Part shown: in pieces, positions 1 through 6,752 of the stretch
Layout: the number at the start of each line of letters is the position of its first letter
How positions within the stretch are numbered: position 1 is the stretch's first letter
NCBI GenBank assembly: GCA_020063545.1
Contig: JAGUUF010000391.1
Location: 1-13,572 of the forward strand
From: Cytophagales bacterium
GTDB lineage: Bacteria > Bacteroidota > Bacteroidia > Cytophagales > Cyclobacteriaceae
Length of the DNA stretch: 13,572 bases
Direction: 5' to 3'
Made by a program: the position numbers and the translations under genes
The notes under the pieces: model-generated
Seen by the model: only the letters and a program-made list of their open reading frames with translations
Told to the model about the DNA's origin: nothing
The model's database searches: none

Positions 1-1
1 T

Positions 2-265
2 AGAGGTGCCCTAAATTTAGTCTACGATTATCCATCCAATAAATCTGGTGGACAGATACCGAGTAATTTTATTACCAGTGCTGTTTTTGACTACCAGATT
101 GTTGCCAGCGGTGCTGTGTATGCTGCTGGTCTCGGCTTTTCAGCAAAAAGAATTTTTGGTGAAGCAAGGGTTTACTCAAACAGGAACCCGACAAGAGGAT
201 CGACTACTTTCGATAGTGATTTCGCTAACGCGGCATTAGTACTGGGCTACCGCCTGTTGAAGTAG
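2..265 (+). CDS. C-terminal fragment of a probable outer-membrane beta-barrel protein (5' end outside the window)
   Basis: One frame is open from the window edge to a TAG at 263-265, giving 87 residues without a start codon, so this is the 3' end of a gene that begins upstream. The fragment alternates polar and hydrophobic or aromatic residues in stretches that look like beta strands (for example SAVFDYQIVASGAVYAAGLG) and ends in a strand-like ALVLGYRLLK. This is the look of a small outer-membrane barrel of the kind common in Bacteroidetes. It lacks a terminal Phe, which many barrel proteins carry, so the assignment is tentative. Its last 41 bases overlap the 3' end of the minus-strand sugar kinase gene. 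That it is coding rests on the open frame and amphipathic composition; I recognise no specific family. Confidence 0.55.
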   Translation, partial: RGALNLVYDYPSNKSGGQIPSNFITSAVFDYQIVASGAVYAAGLGFSAKRIFGEARVYSNRNPTRGSTTFDSDFANAALVLGYRLLK

Positions 266-1214
266 CTTTTTCAAGGTAATTCCAAACCAAACTGCTGGCA
301 CCCAGTATCGGTGCGGCCTGGTTCTGCAACCCGGAGGGCAGCACCTTTACCTTTCCCCGGAATATCGGCATCAGGTTTATTTCCATGTGCTTTATCGTAG
401 GCTTAAAAATCAAATCACCGGCCAGCGATAACCCTCCAAACAAGAAGATTGCCTCCGGGTCGGTGTGTACCACGGTTTCAGCAAGCTTAGTACCCAGTAT
501 GCGGCCTGTATATTCAAATGCTTCTTGTGCCACGATGTCGCCACGCAATGCGGCTTCGGTAATCATTTTGGTATTCAGTTTATCAAAACTTATACCCCTT
601 AGCTCGCTTGGCTCCAGGTGGTCGGCCAGCAGCTTGTAAACGGTACGTTTAATGCCGGTTGCAGAAACGTACGTTTCAAGGCAGCCGCGTTTGCCGCAAT
701 TGCAGTGGCGGCCGGCATAGTTTACAGTAGTGTGCCCGAGTTCGCCTGCAATGCCGTGCTTTCCGTTAACCAGTTCGCCATTGCATACAAATCCGCTGCC
801 CAGGCCTGTGCCAAGGGTTATGACAACAAAATCACGCATCCCCTTTGCCGCACCGTACACCATCTCGCCAACAGCCGCGGCATTGGCATCGTTGGTTACA
901 ATTACCGGTACATTAAACTCTTTTTTCAGCATTTCGGCCAGCGGGATAATGCCTTTCCACTTCAGGTTGGTGGCGTGTTCAATAGTGCCTTTGTAATAAT
1001 TACCGTTCGCGGCACCTACGCCAATACCTAGCAGGTTCTGGTTAGCCGGTAATGCTGCCTTTATCCGGGCAGATAAATCCCGGATGTATTCCGCAAAGTC
1101 GGCATATGCCTGGGTAGAAATTTTATCCTGGAAAAGCACATTTCCCTGGCGGTCGGCAATGCCAAACTTGGTATTTGTACCTCCAATATCAATGCCTATG
1201 GTAATGGTGCTCAT
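225..1214 (-). CDS. ROK-family sugar kinase, probable glucokinase
   Basis: This 329-residue protein is a ROK-family kinase that phosphorylates a hexose with ATP in the cytoplasm. Visible motifs are the N-terminal phosphate loop DIGGTNTK (9-16), the TNDANAA motif (107-113) whose Asp109 should be the catalytic base, and the glycine-rich LGTGLGSG (134-141). The ROK signature follows: ExGH at 158-161 and a zinc-binding CNCGKRGCLE (171-180) with Cys171, Cys173 and Cys178. The ExGH motif is typical of glucokinase and related kinases in the family. Substrate is inferred from context, since the gene follows pgi and pfkA; fructose, mannose or an amino sugar cannot be excluded. The ATG overlaps the pfkA stop (TGATG, sharing one base), so translation is probably coupled. 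The last 13 codons run antisense through the end of the beta-barrel gene, giving a tail (from about residue 313) beyond the usual GASSLVW-type end. Confidence 0.9.
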   Translation of the reverse strand: MSTITIGIDIGGTNTKFGIADRQGNVLFQDKISTQAYADFAEYIRDLSARIKAALPANQNLLGIGVGAANGNYYKGTIEHATNLKWKGIIPLAEMLKKEFNVPVIVTNDANAAAVGEMVYGAAKGMRDFVVITLGTGLGSGFVCNGELVNGKHGIAGELGHTTVNYAGRHCNCGKRGCLETYVSATGIKRTVYKLLADHLEPSELRGISFDKLNTKMITEAALRGDIVAQEAFEYTGRILGTKLAETVVHTDPEAIFLFGGLSLAGDLIFKPTIKHMEINLMPIFRGKVKVLPSGLQNQAAPILGASSLVWNYLEKATSTGGSPVLMPR

Positions 1215-2197
1215 CAGATGGAAAGGATTTTGGCAATGCGCAGATCTTCTTCATTAATAGCATGTGTACCCGAACGAACGGTTTCAAAAGGTGTGTAGCT
1301 GATTTTGTTGTCGAGCACCCCAACCATCACATCTTGTTTTCCATGCAGCAGTCCTTCAACGGCAGCCACCCCCAGTTTACTGGCAAGCACCCTGTCGAAA
1401 TACGTGGGCGATCCGCCCCGTTGCAGGTGGCCGAGTATGGTTACTTTTATATCGAAGTACGATGAGCGCTCGGCAACTTTCCTGGCCAGTTCAATTGCCC
1501 CCCCGATTTTCGATCCCTCTGCTACCACCACAACGTTTGATTTTTTTGCTGTTTCTTCGCCCGGTTTCAGGATGGCATACAACGCCTCGAACGTCATGTG
1601 ATCTTCGGGGATGATGATAGCCCCTGCACCACCGGCAATACCACTGTTAATCGCGATATAACCGGAATTGCGACCCATCACTTCAACAAAAAACAACCGG
1701 TTATGCGAAAGGGCCGTATCCCTGATTTTATCAATGGCCTCCACAGCCGTGTTGGTGGCGGTGTCGTACCCGATGGTAAAGTCGGTGCCGGGAATATCGT
1801 TGTCAATGGTGCCGGGAATACAAACGGAAGGAAGGTGATATTCTTCAAAAAAAACATGCAATCCTGCAAAACTGCCGTCACCGCCTATGGCAATAAGGGC
1901 ATCGATGCCGTGCTTCTTAAGTTGGTCGAATGCCTTTTTTCTTCCTTCGGGTGCGCGGAACTCCTGGCTTCGTGCCGATTTCAGTATGGTGCCGCCACGC
2001 TGCAGAATGTTACCAACCGAGCGGGCGCCAAGTTTTACAATGTCACCATCAATCATGCCTTCGTAGCCGCGCATGATGCCAAATACCTCCTTTTTATAGT
2101 AAATGGAAGCACGCACCACCGCCCTTATGGCGGCATTCATGCCGGGGGCATCGCCACCGGAAGTAAAAACACCGATTTTGGTTATCGCGTTGTTCAT
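1214..2197 (-). CDS. pfkA: ATP-dependent 6-phosphofructokinase
   Basis: The protein phosphorylates fructose 6-phosphate to fructose 1,6-bisphosphate, the committed step of glycolysis. From the ATG at 2197 it has 327 residues, close to the roughly 320 of bacterial PfkA. It shows the N-terminal TSGGDAPGMNAAIR block (12-25), the nucleotide motif GGDGS (105-109), the catalytic PGTIDND (128-134, Asp132 as the base), MGR (174-176) and HLQRGG (257-262). Glycine in GGDG and glycine before TIDND indicate ATP rather than pyrophosphate as donor; PPi enzymes typically have Asp and Lys there. A TTG directly before the ATG (2200-2198) could add one residue, but ATG is preferred. It lies 58 bases downstream of pgi on the same strand and its stop overlaps the ROK kinase start, consistent with one operon. 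I see no terminator or promoter in the pgi-pfkA gap. Confidence 0.96.
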   Translation of the reverse strand: MNNAITKIGVFTSGGDAPGMNAAIRAVVRASIYYKKEVFGIMRGYEGMIDGDIVKLGARSVGNILQRGGTILKSARSQEFRAPEGRKKAFDQLKKHGIDALIAIGGDGSFAGLHVFFEEYHLPSVCIPGTIDNDIPGTDFTIGYDTATNTAVEAIDKIRDTALSHNRLFFVEVMGRNSGYIAINSGIAGGAGAIIIPEDHMTFEALYAILKPGEETAKKSNVVVVAEGSKIGGAIELARKVAERSSYFDIKVTILGHLQRGGSPTYFDRVLASKLGVAAVEGLLHGKQDVMVGVLDNKISYTPFETVRSGTHAINEEDLRIAKILSI

Positions 2198-2255
2198 CAA
2201 AAACCTGCCAAAAATAGACGTTTAAGCGGATTTACAGACGCTTTTATCAAAAGGC

Positions 2256-3905
2256 TTATTTCAATCGTTTGAAATAATTAATCAGCCCGTTGGTGGATGA
2301 ATCGTGCGAGGATATTTCACCGGGTGTGCTTAGTTCGGGTAGAATTTTTTTTGCAAGCGCTTTACCGAGTTCAACACCCCACTGATCGAAGCTGTAAATG
2401 TTCCAGATGATTCCCTGTACAAATATTTTGTGCTCATACATGGCAATAAGGCTGCCGAGGGTGCGTGGTGTAAGCTGTTTAAACAGGATGCTGGTTGAAG
2501 GGCGATTGCCTTCAAATACCCTGAATGGTGCGTGATAGGCAATCTGATCCTCAGACATTCCGTTTTGCTTCAGTTCATCACGTACCTCCTGTGGGCTTTT
2601 GCCCTTCATTAACGCTTCGGTTTGCGCAAAGAAGTTTGACAATAGTTTTTCATGATGGTCGCCCACCGGATTATGACTTAAAACTGGTGCAAGAAAATCG
2701 CACGGAACCAGTTTAGTTCCCTGGTGGATAAGTTGGTAAAAAGCATGCTGCCCGTTGGTGCCCGGCTCTCCCCAGATGATGGGACCGGTTTGGTAGTGAA
2801 CGGGCTGCCCGTTCCGGTCAACGGATTTTCCGTTGCTTTCCATGTTGCCCTGCTGAAAATACGCGGCAAAACGGTGCAGGTACTGGTCGTATGGAAGAAT
2901 GGCTTCTGATGCTGCCCCAAAAAAGTTGTTGTACCAGATTCCGATAAGGGCCAGGATAACCGGGATGTTCTTTTCAAAGGGCTCGTTTTTAAAATGCGTA
3001 TCCATAGCATGGGCGCCTTCCAGAAGCTTTACAAAATTCTCGTAACCAACGGTGCAGGCAATGGATAAACCGATGGATGACCACAATGAATACCGGCCGC
3101 CAACCCAATCCCAGAACACGAACATATTTTCGGGTGCTATCCCAAATTCCGTTACGGCTTTACTGTTTGTGGATACGGCAACGAAATGCCGGGCTACATC
3201 TGCCATGCCGGCACCACCGGCAACAAGAAACCATTTCCGGGCAGTTTCGGCATTGGTCATGGTTTCCTGCGTGGTAAAGGTTTTGGATGCAACAATGAAC
3301 AACGTGGTTTCCGGGTTTACCTTCTTCAGCGTTTCGGTTATGTGGGTACCATCTACATTGGATACAAAGTGCGGTGTAATGCTGCCCCAATAGGGCTTAA
3401 GGGCTTCGGTAACCATCAACGGGCCAAGGTCGGAGCCTCCAATCCCGATGTTGACAATATCCGTTATCGGTTTACCGGTGTAGCCCTTCCATTCGCCACT
3501 CCTGATCTTTTCAGAAAAACGGTTTACCTGCTCAAGCACACGGTTCACTTCCGGCATCACATCCTGCCCGCCAACAACCACCGGGGTGTTGCTGCGGTTT
3601 CGCAACGCGGTGTGAAGTACCGCGCGGTTTTCAGTCTGGTTTATGCGCGCGCCCGAAAACATGGCCGCAATGGCTTCCTGCAGTTTGCATTCTTCGGCCA
3701 GGCCAATCAGTGCGGCAACTGTTTCTTCCGTTATCAGATTTTTGGAATAGTCAACCAGGATGTCCTCGAACACAACTGAAAATCGGTTAAACCGATCAGG
3801 AGCCTCTTGAAAAAGTTCATTCAAATGCACGGCCTGCATGGTAAGGAATTGCAACTCAAGGTTACGCCAGGCGGTGGTCTCAGTTGGGTTGACAGATGGA
3901 AGCAT
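2256..3905 (-). CDS. pgi: Glucose-6-phosphate isomerase (long, 549-residue form)
   Basis: This enzyme interconverts glucose 6-phosphate and fructose 6-phosphate in the cytoplasm. At 549 residues it matches the length of the E. coli enzyme. Both family signatures are present: DWVGGRYSLWSSIG (266-279) and a C-terminal block ending YSFDQWGVELGK (504-515). Catalytic residues by family knowledge are Glu356 (in NMESNGK), His387 (in GTNGQHAFYQ) and Lys515; all are intact. IGIGGSDLG (153-161) and the SKTFTTQET phosphate-binding loop (207-215) are also conserved. The ATG at 3905 fits the family's N-terminal start (NPTETTAW). It appears to be the first gene of a pgi-pfkA-ROK kinase cluster. A tRNA terminator ends about 14 bases upstream, and I cannot see a convincing TAnnTTTG promoter between them, so how it is transcribed is unclear (read-through or a non-consensus promoter). 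Confidence 0.97.
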   Translation of the reverse strand: MLPSVNPTETTAWRNLELQFLTMQAVHLNELFQEAPDRFNRFSVVFEDILVDYSKNLITEETVAALIGLAEECKLQEAIAAMFSGARINQTENRAVLHTALRNRSNTPVVVGGQDVMPEVNRVLEQVNRFSEKIRSGEWKGYTGKPITDIVNIGIGGSDLGPLMVTEALKPYWGSITPHFVSNVDGTHITETLKKVNPETTLFIVASKTFTTQETMTNAETARKWFLVAGGAGMADVARHFVAVSTNSKAVTEFGIAPENMFVFWDWVGGRYSLWSSIGLSIACTVGYENFVKLLEGAHAMDTHFKNEPFEKNIPVILALIGIWYNNFFGAASEAILPYDQYLHRFAAYFQQGNMESNGKSVDRNGQPVHYQTGPIIWGEPGTNGQHAFYQLIHQGTKLVPCDFLAPVLSHNPVGDHHEKLLSNFFAQTEALMKGKSPQEVRDELKQNGMSEDQIAYHAPFRVFEGNRPSTSILFKQLTPRTLGSLIAMYEHKIFVQGIIWNIYSFDQWGVELGKALAKKILPELSTPGEISSHDSSTNGLINYFKRLK

Positions 3906-3918
3906 AAACGAAGTGGTT

Positions 3919-3948
3919 AAAACAGAAAAGGCTCCGGCACCCGGAGCC
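3919..3948 (-). terminator. Intrinsic terminator of the tRNA gene
   Basis: On the minus strand an 8-bp perfect GC-rich stem (GGCTCCGG at 3948-3941, CCGGAGCC at 3937-3930) with a 3-base GTG loop is followed by TTTTCTGTTTT. It begins four bases after the tRNA discriminator base and ends just before the pgi start, so it should separate the tRNA transcript from pgi unless it is leaky. Confidence 0.85.
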
Positions 3949-3951
3949 CTG

Positions 3952-4025
3952 TAGCGCGGGGGGGAGTTGAACCCCCGACCTTTGGGTTATGAATCCAACG
4001 CTCTAACCACCTGAGCTACCGCGCC
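3952..4025 (-). tRNA. tRNA with CAT anticodon, probably elongator tRNA-Met
   Basis: A full 74-base cloverleaf folds on the minus strand: acceptor GGCGCGG with CCGCGCT (a G1:U72 wobble), D-stem GCTC/GAGC, anticodon stem TTGGA/CCCAA around loop TTCATAA (anticodon CAT), 5-base variable loop, T-stem GGGGG/CCCCC with loop TTCAACT, and discriminator A. No CCA is encoded. The initiator is unlikely: the D-stem has C11:G24, position 1:72 is not the unpaired C-A type, and the three G:C pairs next to the anticodon loop are not complete. The last pair of that stem, 31:39, is an A-C mismatch. A tRNA-Ile read through lysidine modification of CAT is the main alternative. A promoter lies just upstream and an intrinsic terminator just downstream, so it is transcribed alone. 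Confidence 0.93.
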
Positions 4026-4044
4026 ATTCACTGCGAAAGAGCCG

Positions 4045-4078
4045 CAAACTTAACAAGTTTAGGCGTATTCACCCAAAA
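4045..4078 (-). promoter_or_regulatory. Bacteroidetes-type promoter of the tRNA gene
   Basis: On the minus strand TTTTG (4078-4074) is followed after 21 bases by TAAGTTTG (4052-4045), a full match to TAnnTTTG. Transcription would start near 4038-4040, leaving a 5' leader of roughly 13-15 bases before the tRNA at 4025. Confidence 0.75.
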
Positions 4079-4088
4079 CTCAATTTCA

Positions 4089-4120
4089 TTTTGCCTTACC
4101 AGAAAATTCCTCTAATTTAA
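4089..4120 (+). promoter_or_regulatory. Probable promoter of the START-like gene
   Basis: TTTTG (4089-4093) is followed after 19 bases by TAATTTAA (4113-4120), which matches TAnnTT but not the final TG of the consensus. It lies back to back with the minus-strand tRNA promoter in a 104-base gap. Transcription would start only a few bases before the first ATG at 4130. Confidence 0.45.
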
Positions 4121-4129
4121 AAACCGGAT

Positions 4130-4540
4130 ATGCAAACCATGGCCAAAAAAAGGTTACTGACGAGGGACTACGAAATCCATGCATCCATCAAGATGCTGTA
4201 CCCTTATATCCAGACGGCCAGCGGTCTTGCCGAGTGGTTTGCCGATGACGTGAAAATTAACAACCAGGATAAAACCTACACCTTCTACTGGGACAATGAG
4301 GAACACAAAGCCAGGCTGGTAGCTCACCGCACCAACCATTATGCCCGCTTTGAATTTTTGCCCGAAAACGCTGACGATGAAAAAGATCCGGGGTATTTCG
4401 AACTCCGGCTGGAGTTCAATGAACTGACCCAGTCTGTTTTTCTTAAAGTTTCGGATTATTCGGATTTCGATGACCTGAAGGAGCTTGAAGATTTGTGGGA
4501 CAGCCTGGTGGACACGCTTCGTAAAATCGTTGGCGGGTAA
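4130..4540 (+). CDS. START-like domain protein (small, Bacteroidetes-conserved)
   Basis: This acidic protein of 136 residues belongs to the small START-like (Bet v1/AHSA1-like fold) proteins found throughout Bacteroidetes, whose function is not established. Typical features are the LYPYIQTASGLAEWFADDV block near the N-terminus (about 23-41), a TYTFYWDN strand (49-56), repeated aromatic beta strands (RFEFLPEN, YFELRLEF), and a C-terminal helix with LEDLWDSLVDTLRKIVGG. No enzymatic residues are apparent; a ligand-binding cavity is expected from the fold but the ligand is unknown. Two starts are possible: ATG 4130, or ATG 4139 (MAKKRLL, 133 residues), which looks more like the family's usual N-terminus. 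There is no clear Shine-Dalgarno sequence. The stop lies inside a small hairpin that precedes the promoter of the next gene. Confidence 0.85.
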   Translation: MQTMAKKRLLTRDYEIHASIKMLYPYIQTASGLAEWFADDVKINNQDKTYTFYWDNEEHKARLVAHRTNHYARFEFLPENADDEKDPGYFELRLEFNELTQSVFLKVSDYSDFDDLKELEDLWDSLVDTLRKIVGG

Positions 4541-4551
4541 TACATTACCCG
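4534..4551 (+). other. Hairpin spanning the stop codon of the START-like gene
   Basis: A perfect 7-bp inverted repeat with a 4-base loop (CGGGTAA TACA TTACCCG) contains the TAA stop in its 5' arm. There is no U-run after it, so it is not a standard intrinsic terminator; it may protect the 3' end of the mRNA or act as a weak terminator. Confidence 0.4.
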
Positions 4552-4561
4552 GGCTACCTTC

Positions 4562-4569
4562 TATATTTG
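4562..4569 (+). promoter_or_regulatory. -7 element of the LptF/LptG permease promoter
   Basis: TATATTTG is an exact match to TAnnTTTG and lies 33 bases before the ATG at 4603. No TTG occurs at the usual 19-21-base distance upstream; the nearest is at 4530-4532, 29 bases away, so the upstream half is weak. The predicted start near 4574-4577 would exclude translation from the in-frame TTG at 4567. Confidence 0.55.
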
Positions 4570-4602
4570 GCCTGCAATTTGTCTTTTGCAAGGTTAGCCG
4601 GC

Positions 4603-6324
4603 ATGAAAAAACTCGATAAACTTATTCTCACCTCATTTGTCGGGCCGTTTACGCTTACCTTCCTCGTAGTTGTTTTTATCCTGCTTACGCAGCACATGTT
4701 AAAATATTTTGATGATATCATCGGCAAAGGACTGGGATGGGATGTTATCGGGCAGCTGCTGTTTTACTTTGGCGTATTTATGACGCCCGTAGCCCTGCCG
4801 CTGGCTGTTTTGCTTTCATCTTTAATAACCTTCGGCAACCTGGGCGAGCATTTTGAACTTACGGCTGTTAAAAGTGCGGGCATATCGCTACTGCGGGCAA
4901 TCCAGCCGATTTTCTTTTTTGTGCTGCTGCTAACAGGTATTGCGTTCTATGTAAATAATAACCTGGTACCAAAAGCTGCACTGGAAGCCTACAGTTTGTT
5001 ATACGACATTAAACAAAAAAAACCTGCTCTCGACCTGCGCGAAGGGGCATTTTATAACGGCATTCCCGATATCAGCATTAAGGTTGACAAACGGTATCCG
5101 GATGGTATAACGATTAAGGATATTCTCATTTATGATCATCGCAAACGCGATGGGAACAAGGATGTAACCCTTGCCGATTCGGGAAAGATGTATACCATTC
5201 TTAATGAGCGCTACCTCAAGCTCGAATTGTTTAACGGTTATAATTATTCGGAAGGCTCCAACACCGGCCAGGAACTGGCAGGCCAAAAGCAAAGAAATAA
5301 TAATGATACATTTAGCCGGAGCAAGTTTTCAAAAACACAGGTGGTGTTCGACTTGTCTTCCTTTGATTTAAACCGGACCGACAAAAAGTGGTTCCAGGGA
5401 AACCGCATTATGCGTAACCTAAGCGAACTTGACAACGATATAGATTCGGTGAATAAAGAAATTCTAACCCAACGATTACAGTACTACAATAACCGGGCGA
5501 ACTACTTCACGCATATTGAGCGGGGAGAAGAGATTGGGCTGCCGATGGAGATACAACAGTTCAAATCAGCAAATGAGAGTTGGTCTGCTCCTGAAAGCGG
5601 GAGTACAGAAAATGTGATCGACCCTGCCAGCAGTGAACAAAAGGATTCATCAAAAGCCGTAACGCAAAGCACCCAAAGCCGGTGGGATAAGATAAGACCA
5701 TCGCGCAGAGGATTTTTTAAAGGGCTTAAAGACTCTGCAGTTCAAGAGCAAACACTGGCTAAAATTGAACAACGGATTGCCACACCCGTCCATGTTCCTT
5801 CAGGCGATTCGGTCGTCATGGCCCGGCTCGACAGCCTGTTTAATATGCCTAACGATGGTTTCATTCTAAGCCAGGCCGCGGCACGGGCCCGAATGGTGCG
5901 AAGTGAAATCTCCAATGCTATCAATACGCTTGATGTTTATGTTACCGAACGAAAAGTGTTTGAAATTCAATGGCATAAAATACTGGCCAATTCGCTGGCC
6001 TGTATCGCCATGTTCCTGATTGGCGCCCCGCTGGGGGCTATTATCAAGAAAGGCGGGCTGGGCGTGCCCTTCCTGGTTTCAATATTGTTTTTCATTATAT
6101 ACTACCTGCTCACCATGGCAGGCGAAAAATGGGCCAAGCAGGGCATTATTGGCGTACCGGCAGGTGTTTGGGCGGCTGATGTCATCCTGTTGATTATCGG
6201 TCTTGTCTTTCTGCGGCAAGCCAGGCTTGATGCCCGCCTGTTCGATGCGGATGCCTACCTGATTGCCTTTGATAAAGCCAGAATTTGGCTCGTTAACCGT
6301 GGTATTTTGCCCCAACCTTCTTAA
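4603..6324 (+). CDS. LptF/LptG-family lipopolysaccharide export permease with enlarged periplasmic loop
   Basis: This 573-residue inner-membrane protein belongs to the LptF/LptG (YjgP/YjgQ) family, the membrane subunits of the LptB2FG ABC transporter that extracts LPS and sends it to the outer membrane. The N-terminal KKLDKLILTSFVGPF and the three early membrane segments (about 7-30, 48-78, 100-118) are typical, followed by three C-terminal ones (about 458-482, 486-505, 520-538). Between the two sets lies a periplasmic region of about 340 residues. Its first part (about 120-255) fits the family's beta-jellyroll; the rest (about 270-450) is charged and Ser/Gln-rich, with likely coiled or disordered parts. 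E. coli LptF and LptG have about 360 residues, so this is roughly 200 longer. The ATG at 4603 is preferred over a TTG at 4567 because that TTG overlaps the -7 promoter element. No partner permease or ABC subunit is in the window. Confidence 0.9.
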   Translation: MKKLDKLILTSFVGPFTLTFLVVVFILLTQHMLKYFDDIIGKGLGWDVIGQLLFYFGVFMTPVALPLAVLLSSLITFGNLGEHFELTAVKSAGISLLRAIQPIFFFVLLLTGIAFYVNNNLVPKAALEAYSLLYDIKQKKPALDLREGAFYNGIPDISIKVDKRYPDGITIKDILIYDHRKRDGNKDVTLADSGKMYTILNERYLKLELFNGYNYSEGSNTGQELAGQKQRNNNDTFSRSKFSKTQVVFDLSSFDLNRTDKKWFQGNRIMRNLSELDNDIDSVNKEILTQRLQYYNNRANYFTHIERGEEIGLPMEIQQFKSANESWSAPESGSTENVIDPASSEQKDSSKAVTQSTQSRWDKIRPSRRGFFKGLKDSAVQEQTLAKIEQRIATPVHVPSGDSVVMARLDSLFNMPNDGFILSQAAARARMVRSEISNAINTLDVYVTERKVFEIQWHKILANSLACIAMFLIGAPLGAIIKKGGLGVPFLVSILFFIIYYLLTMAGEKWAKQGIIGVPAGVWAADVILLIIGLVFLRQARLDARLFDADAYLIAFDKARIWLVNRGILPQPS

Positions 6325-6345
6325 AAGTTGAATGCCCGGGTATTT

Positions 6346-6377
6346 TTGGAGTTTTGAGGCTATTTCGTGTATCTTTG
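6346..6377 (+). promoter_or_regulatory. Promoter of rpsO
   Basis: TTG (6346-6348, in a TTTTTGG context) is followed after 21 bases by TATCTTTG (6370-6377), an exact match to TAnnTTTG. The start would be near 6382-6385, giving an AT-rich leader of about 30 bases before the ATG at 6414. Confidence 0.7.
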
Positions 6378-6413
6378 CCGGCTGAAAATAAAGTATAAAA
6401 CCATTTTTTTACG

Positions 6414-6689
6414 ATGCCATTAACTGCGGAATTGAAAAAGGAGTTGTTTAAGAAACACAGCCCGGGAAAAACTGAAAAGGACAGCGGATCGCCTGAATCC
6501 CAAATTGCCTTGTTTACAAAGCGGATTAACGAACTGACCGAACACCTAAAGGGACACAAAAAAGACCATGCTACCCAGCAGGGTTTGATGAAACTTGTAG
6601 GTAAGCGAAAGAAACTGTTAAACTACCTGCAGCGCAACAATATTGAGCGTTATCGGTCAATTATTGCCGAGCTTGATTTAAGAAAGTAA
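6414..6689 (+). CDS. rpsO: 30S ribosomal protein S15
   Basis: This 91-residue basic protein is S15, which binds 16S rRNA in the central domain early in small-subunit assembly. It matches the family over its whole length (usually 88-90 residues): SPESQIALFTKRINELTEHLKGHKKD (26-51) and the signature LMKLVGKRKKLLNYL (58-72), with the C-terminal helix YRSIIAELDLRK. It has its own promoter and an intrinsic terminator, and pnp follows on the same strand, the rpsO-pnp order known in many bacteria. The leader is short (about 30 bases), leaving little room for the structured S15-binding leader known from E. coli, so that form of autoregulation is not supported here. Confidence 0.98.
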   Translation: MPLTAELKKELFKKHSPGKTEKDSGSPESQIALFTKRINELTEHLKGHKKDHATQQGLMKLVGKRKKLLNYLQRNNIERYRSIIAELDLRK

Positions 6690-6709
6690 GGGACACAGTC
6701 GTTTAATAC

Positions 6710-6738
6710 AGGGAACCGGTTTTCTGAGTTCCCTTTTT
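6710..6738 (+). terminator. Intrinsic terminator after rpsO
   Basis: The stem AGGGAAC (6710-6716) pairs with GTTCCCT (6728-6734) around an 11-base loop and runs into TTTTT (6734-6738). It lies 21 bases after the rpsO stop. No clear promoter follows it before pnp, so it may act as an attenuator that lets part of the transcription through. Confidence 0.75.
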
Positions 6739-6752
6739 ACATTTTTAACCTC

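Noticed and set aside
1598..2272. 224-codon open frame on the plus strand opposite pfkA
   Set aside because: It is antisense to a fully conserved pfkA, its translation resembles no family I know, and no promoter precedes it.
3186..3779. 197-codon open frame on the plus strand opposite pgi
   Set aside because: Shadow of the pgi reading frame; pgi is complete with all catalytic residues.
3952..4025. Reading the CAT tRNA as the initiator tRNA
   Set aside because: The D-stem is of the elongator type, the 1:72 position is a G:U pair rather than a C-A mismatch, and the three G:C pairs by the anticodon loop are not complete.
4567..4602. Upstream TTG start adding 12 residues to the LptF/LptG permease
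   Set aside because: It overlaps the -7 promoter element and would precede the predicted transcript start; the ATG gives the normal N-terminus.
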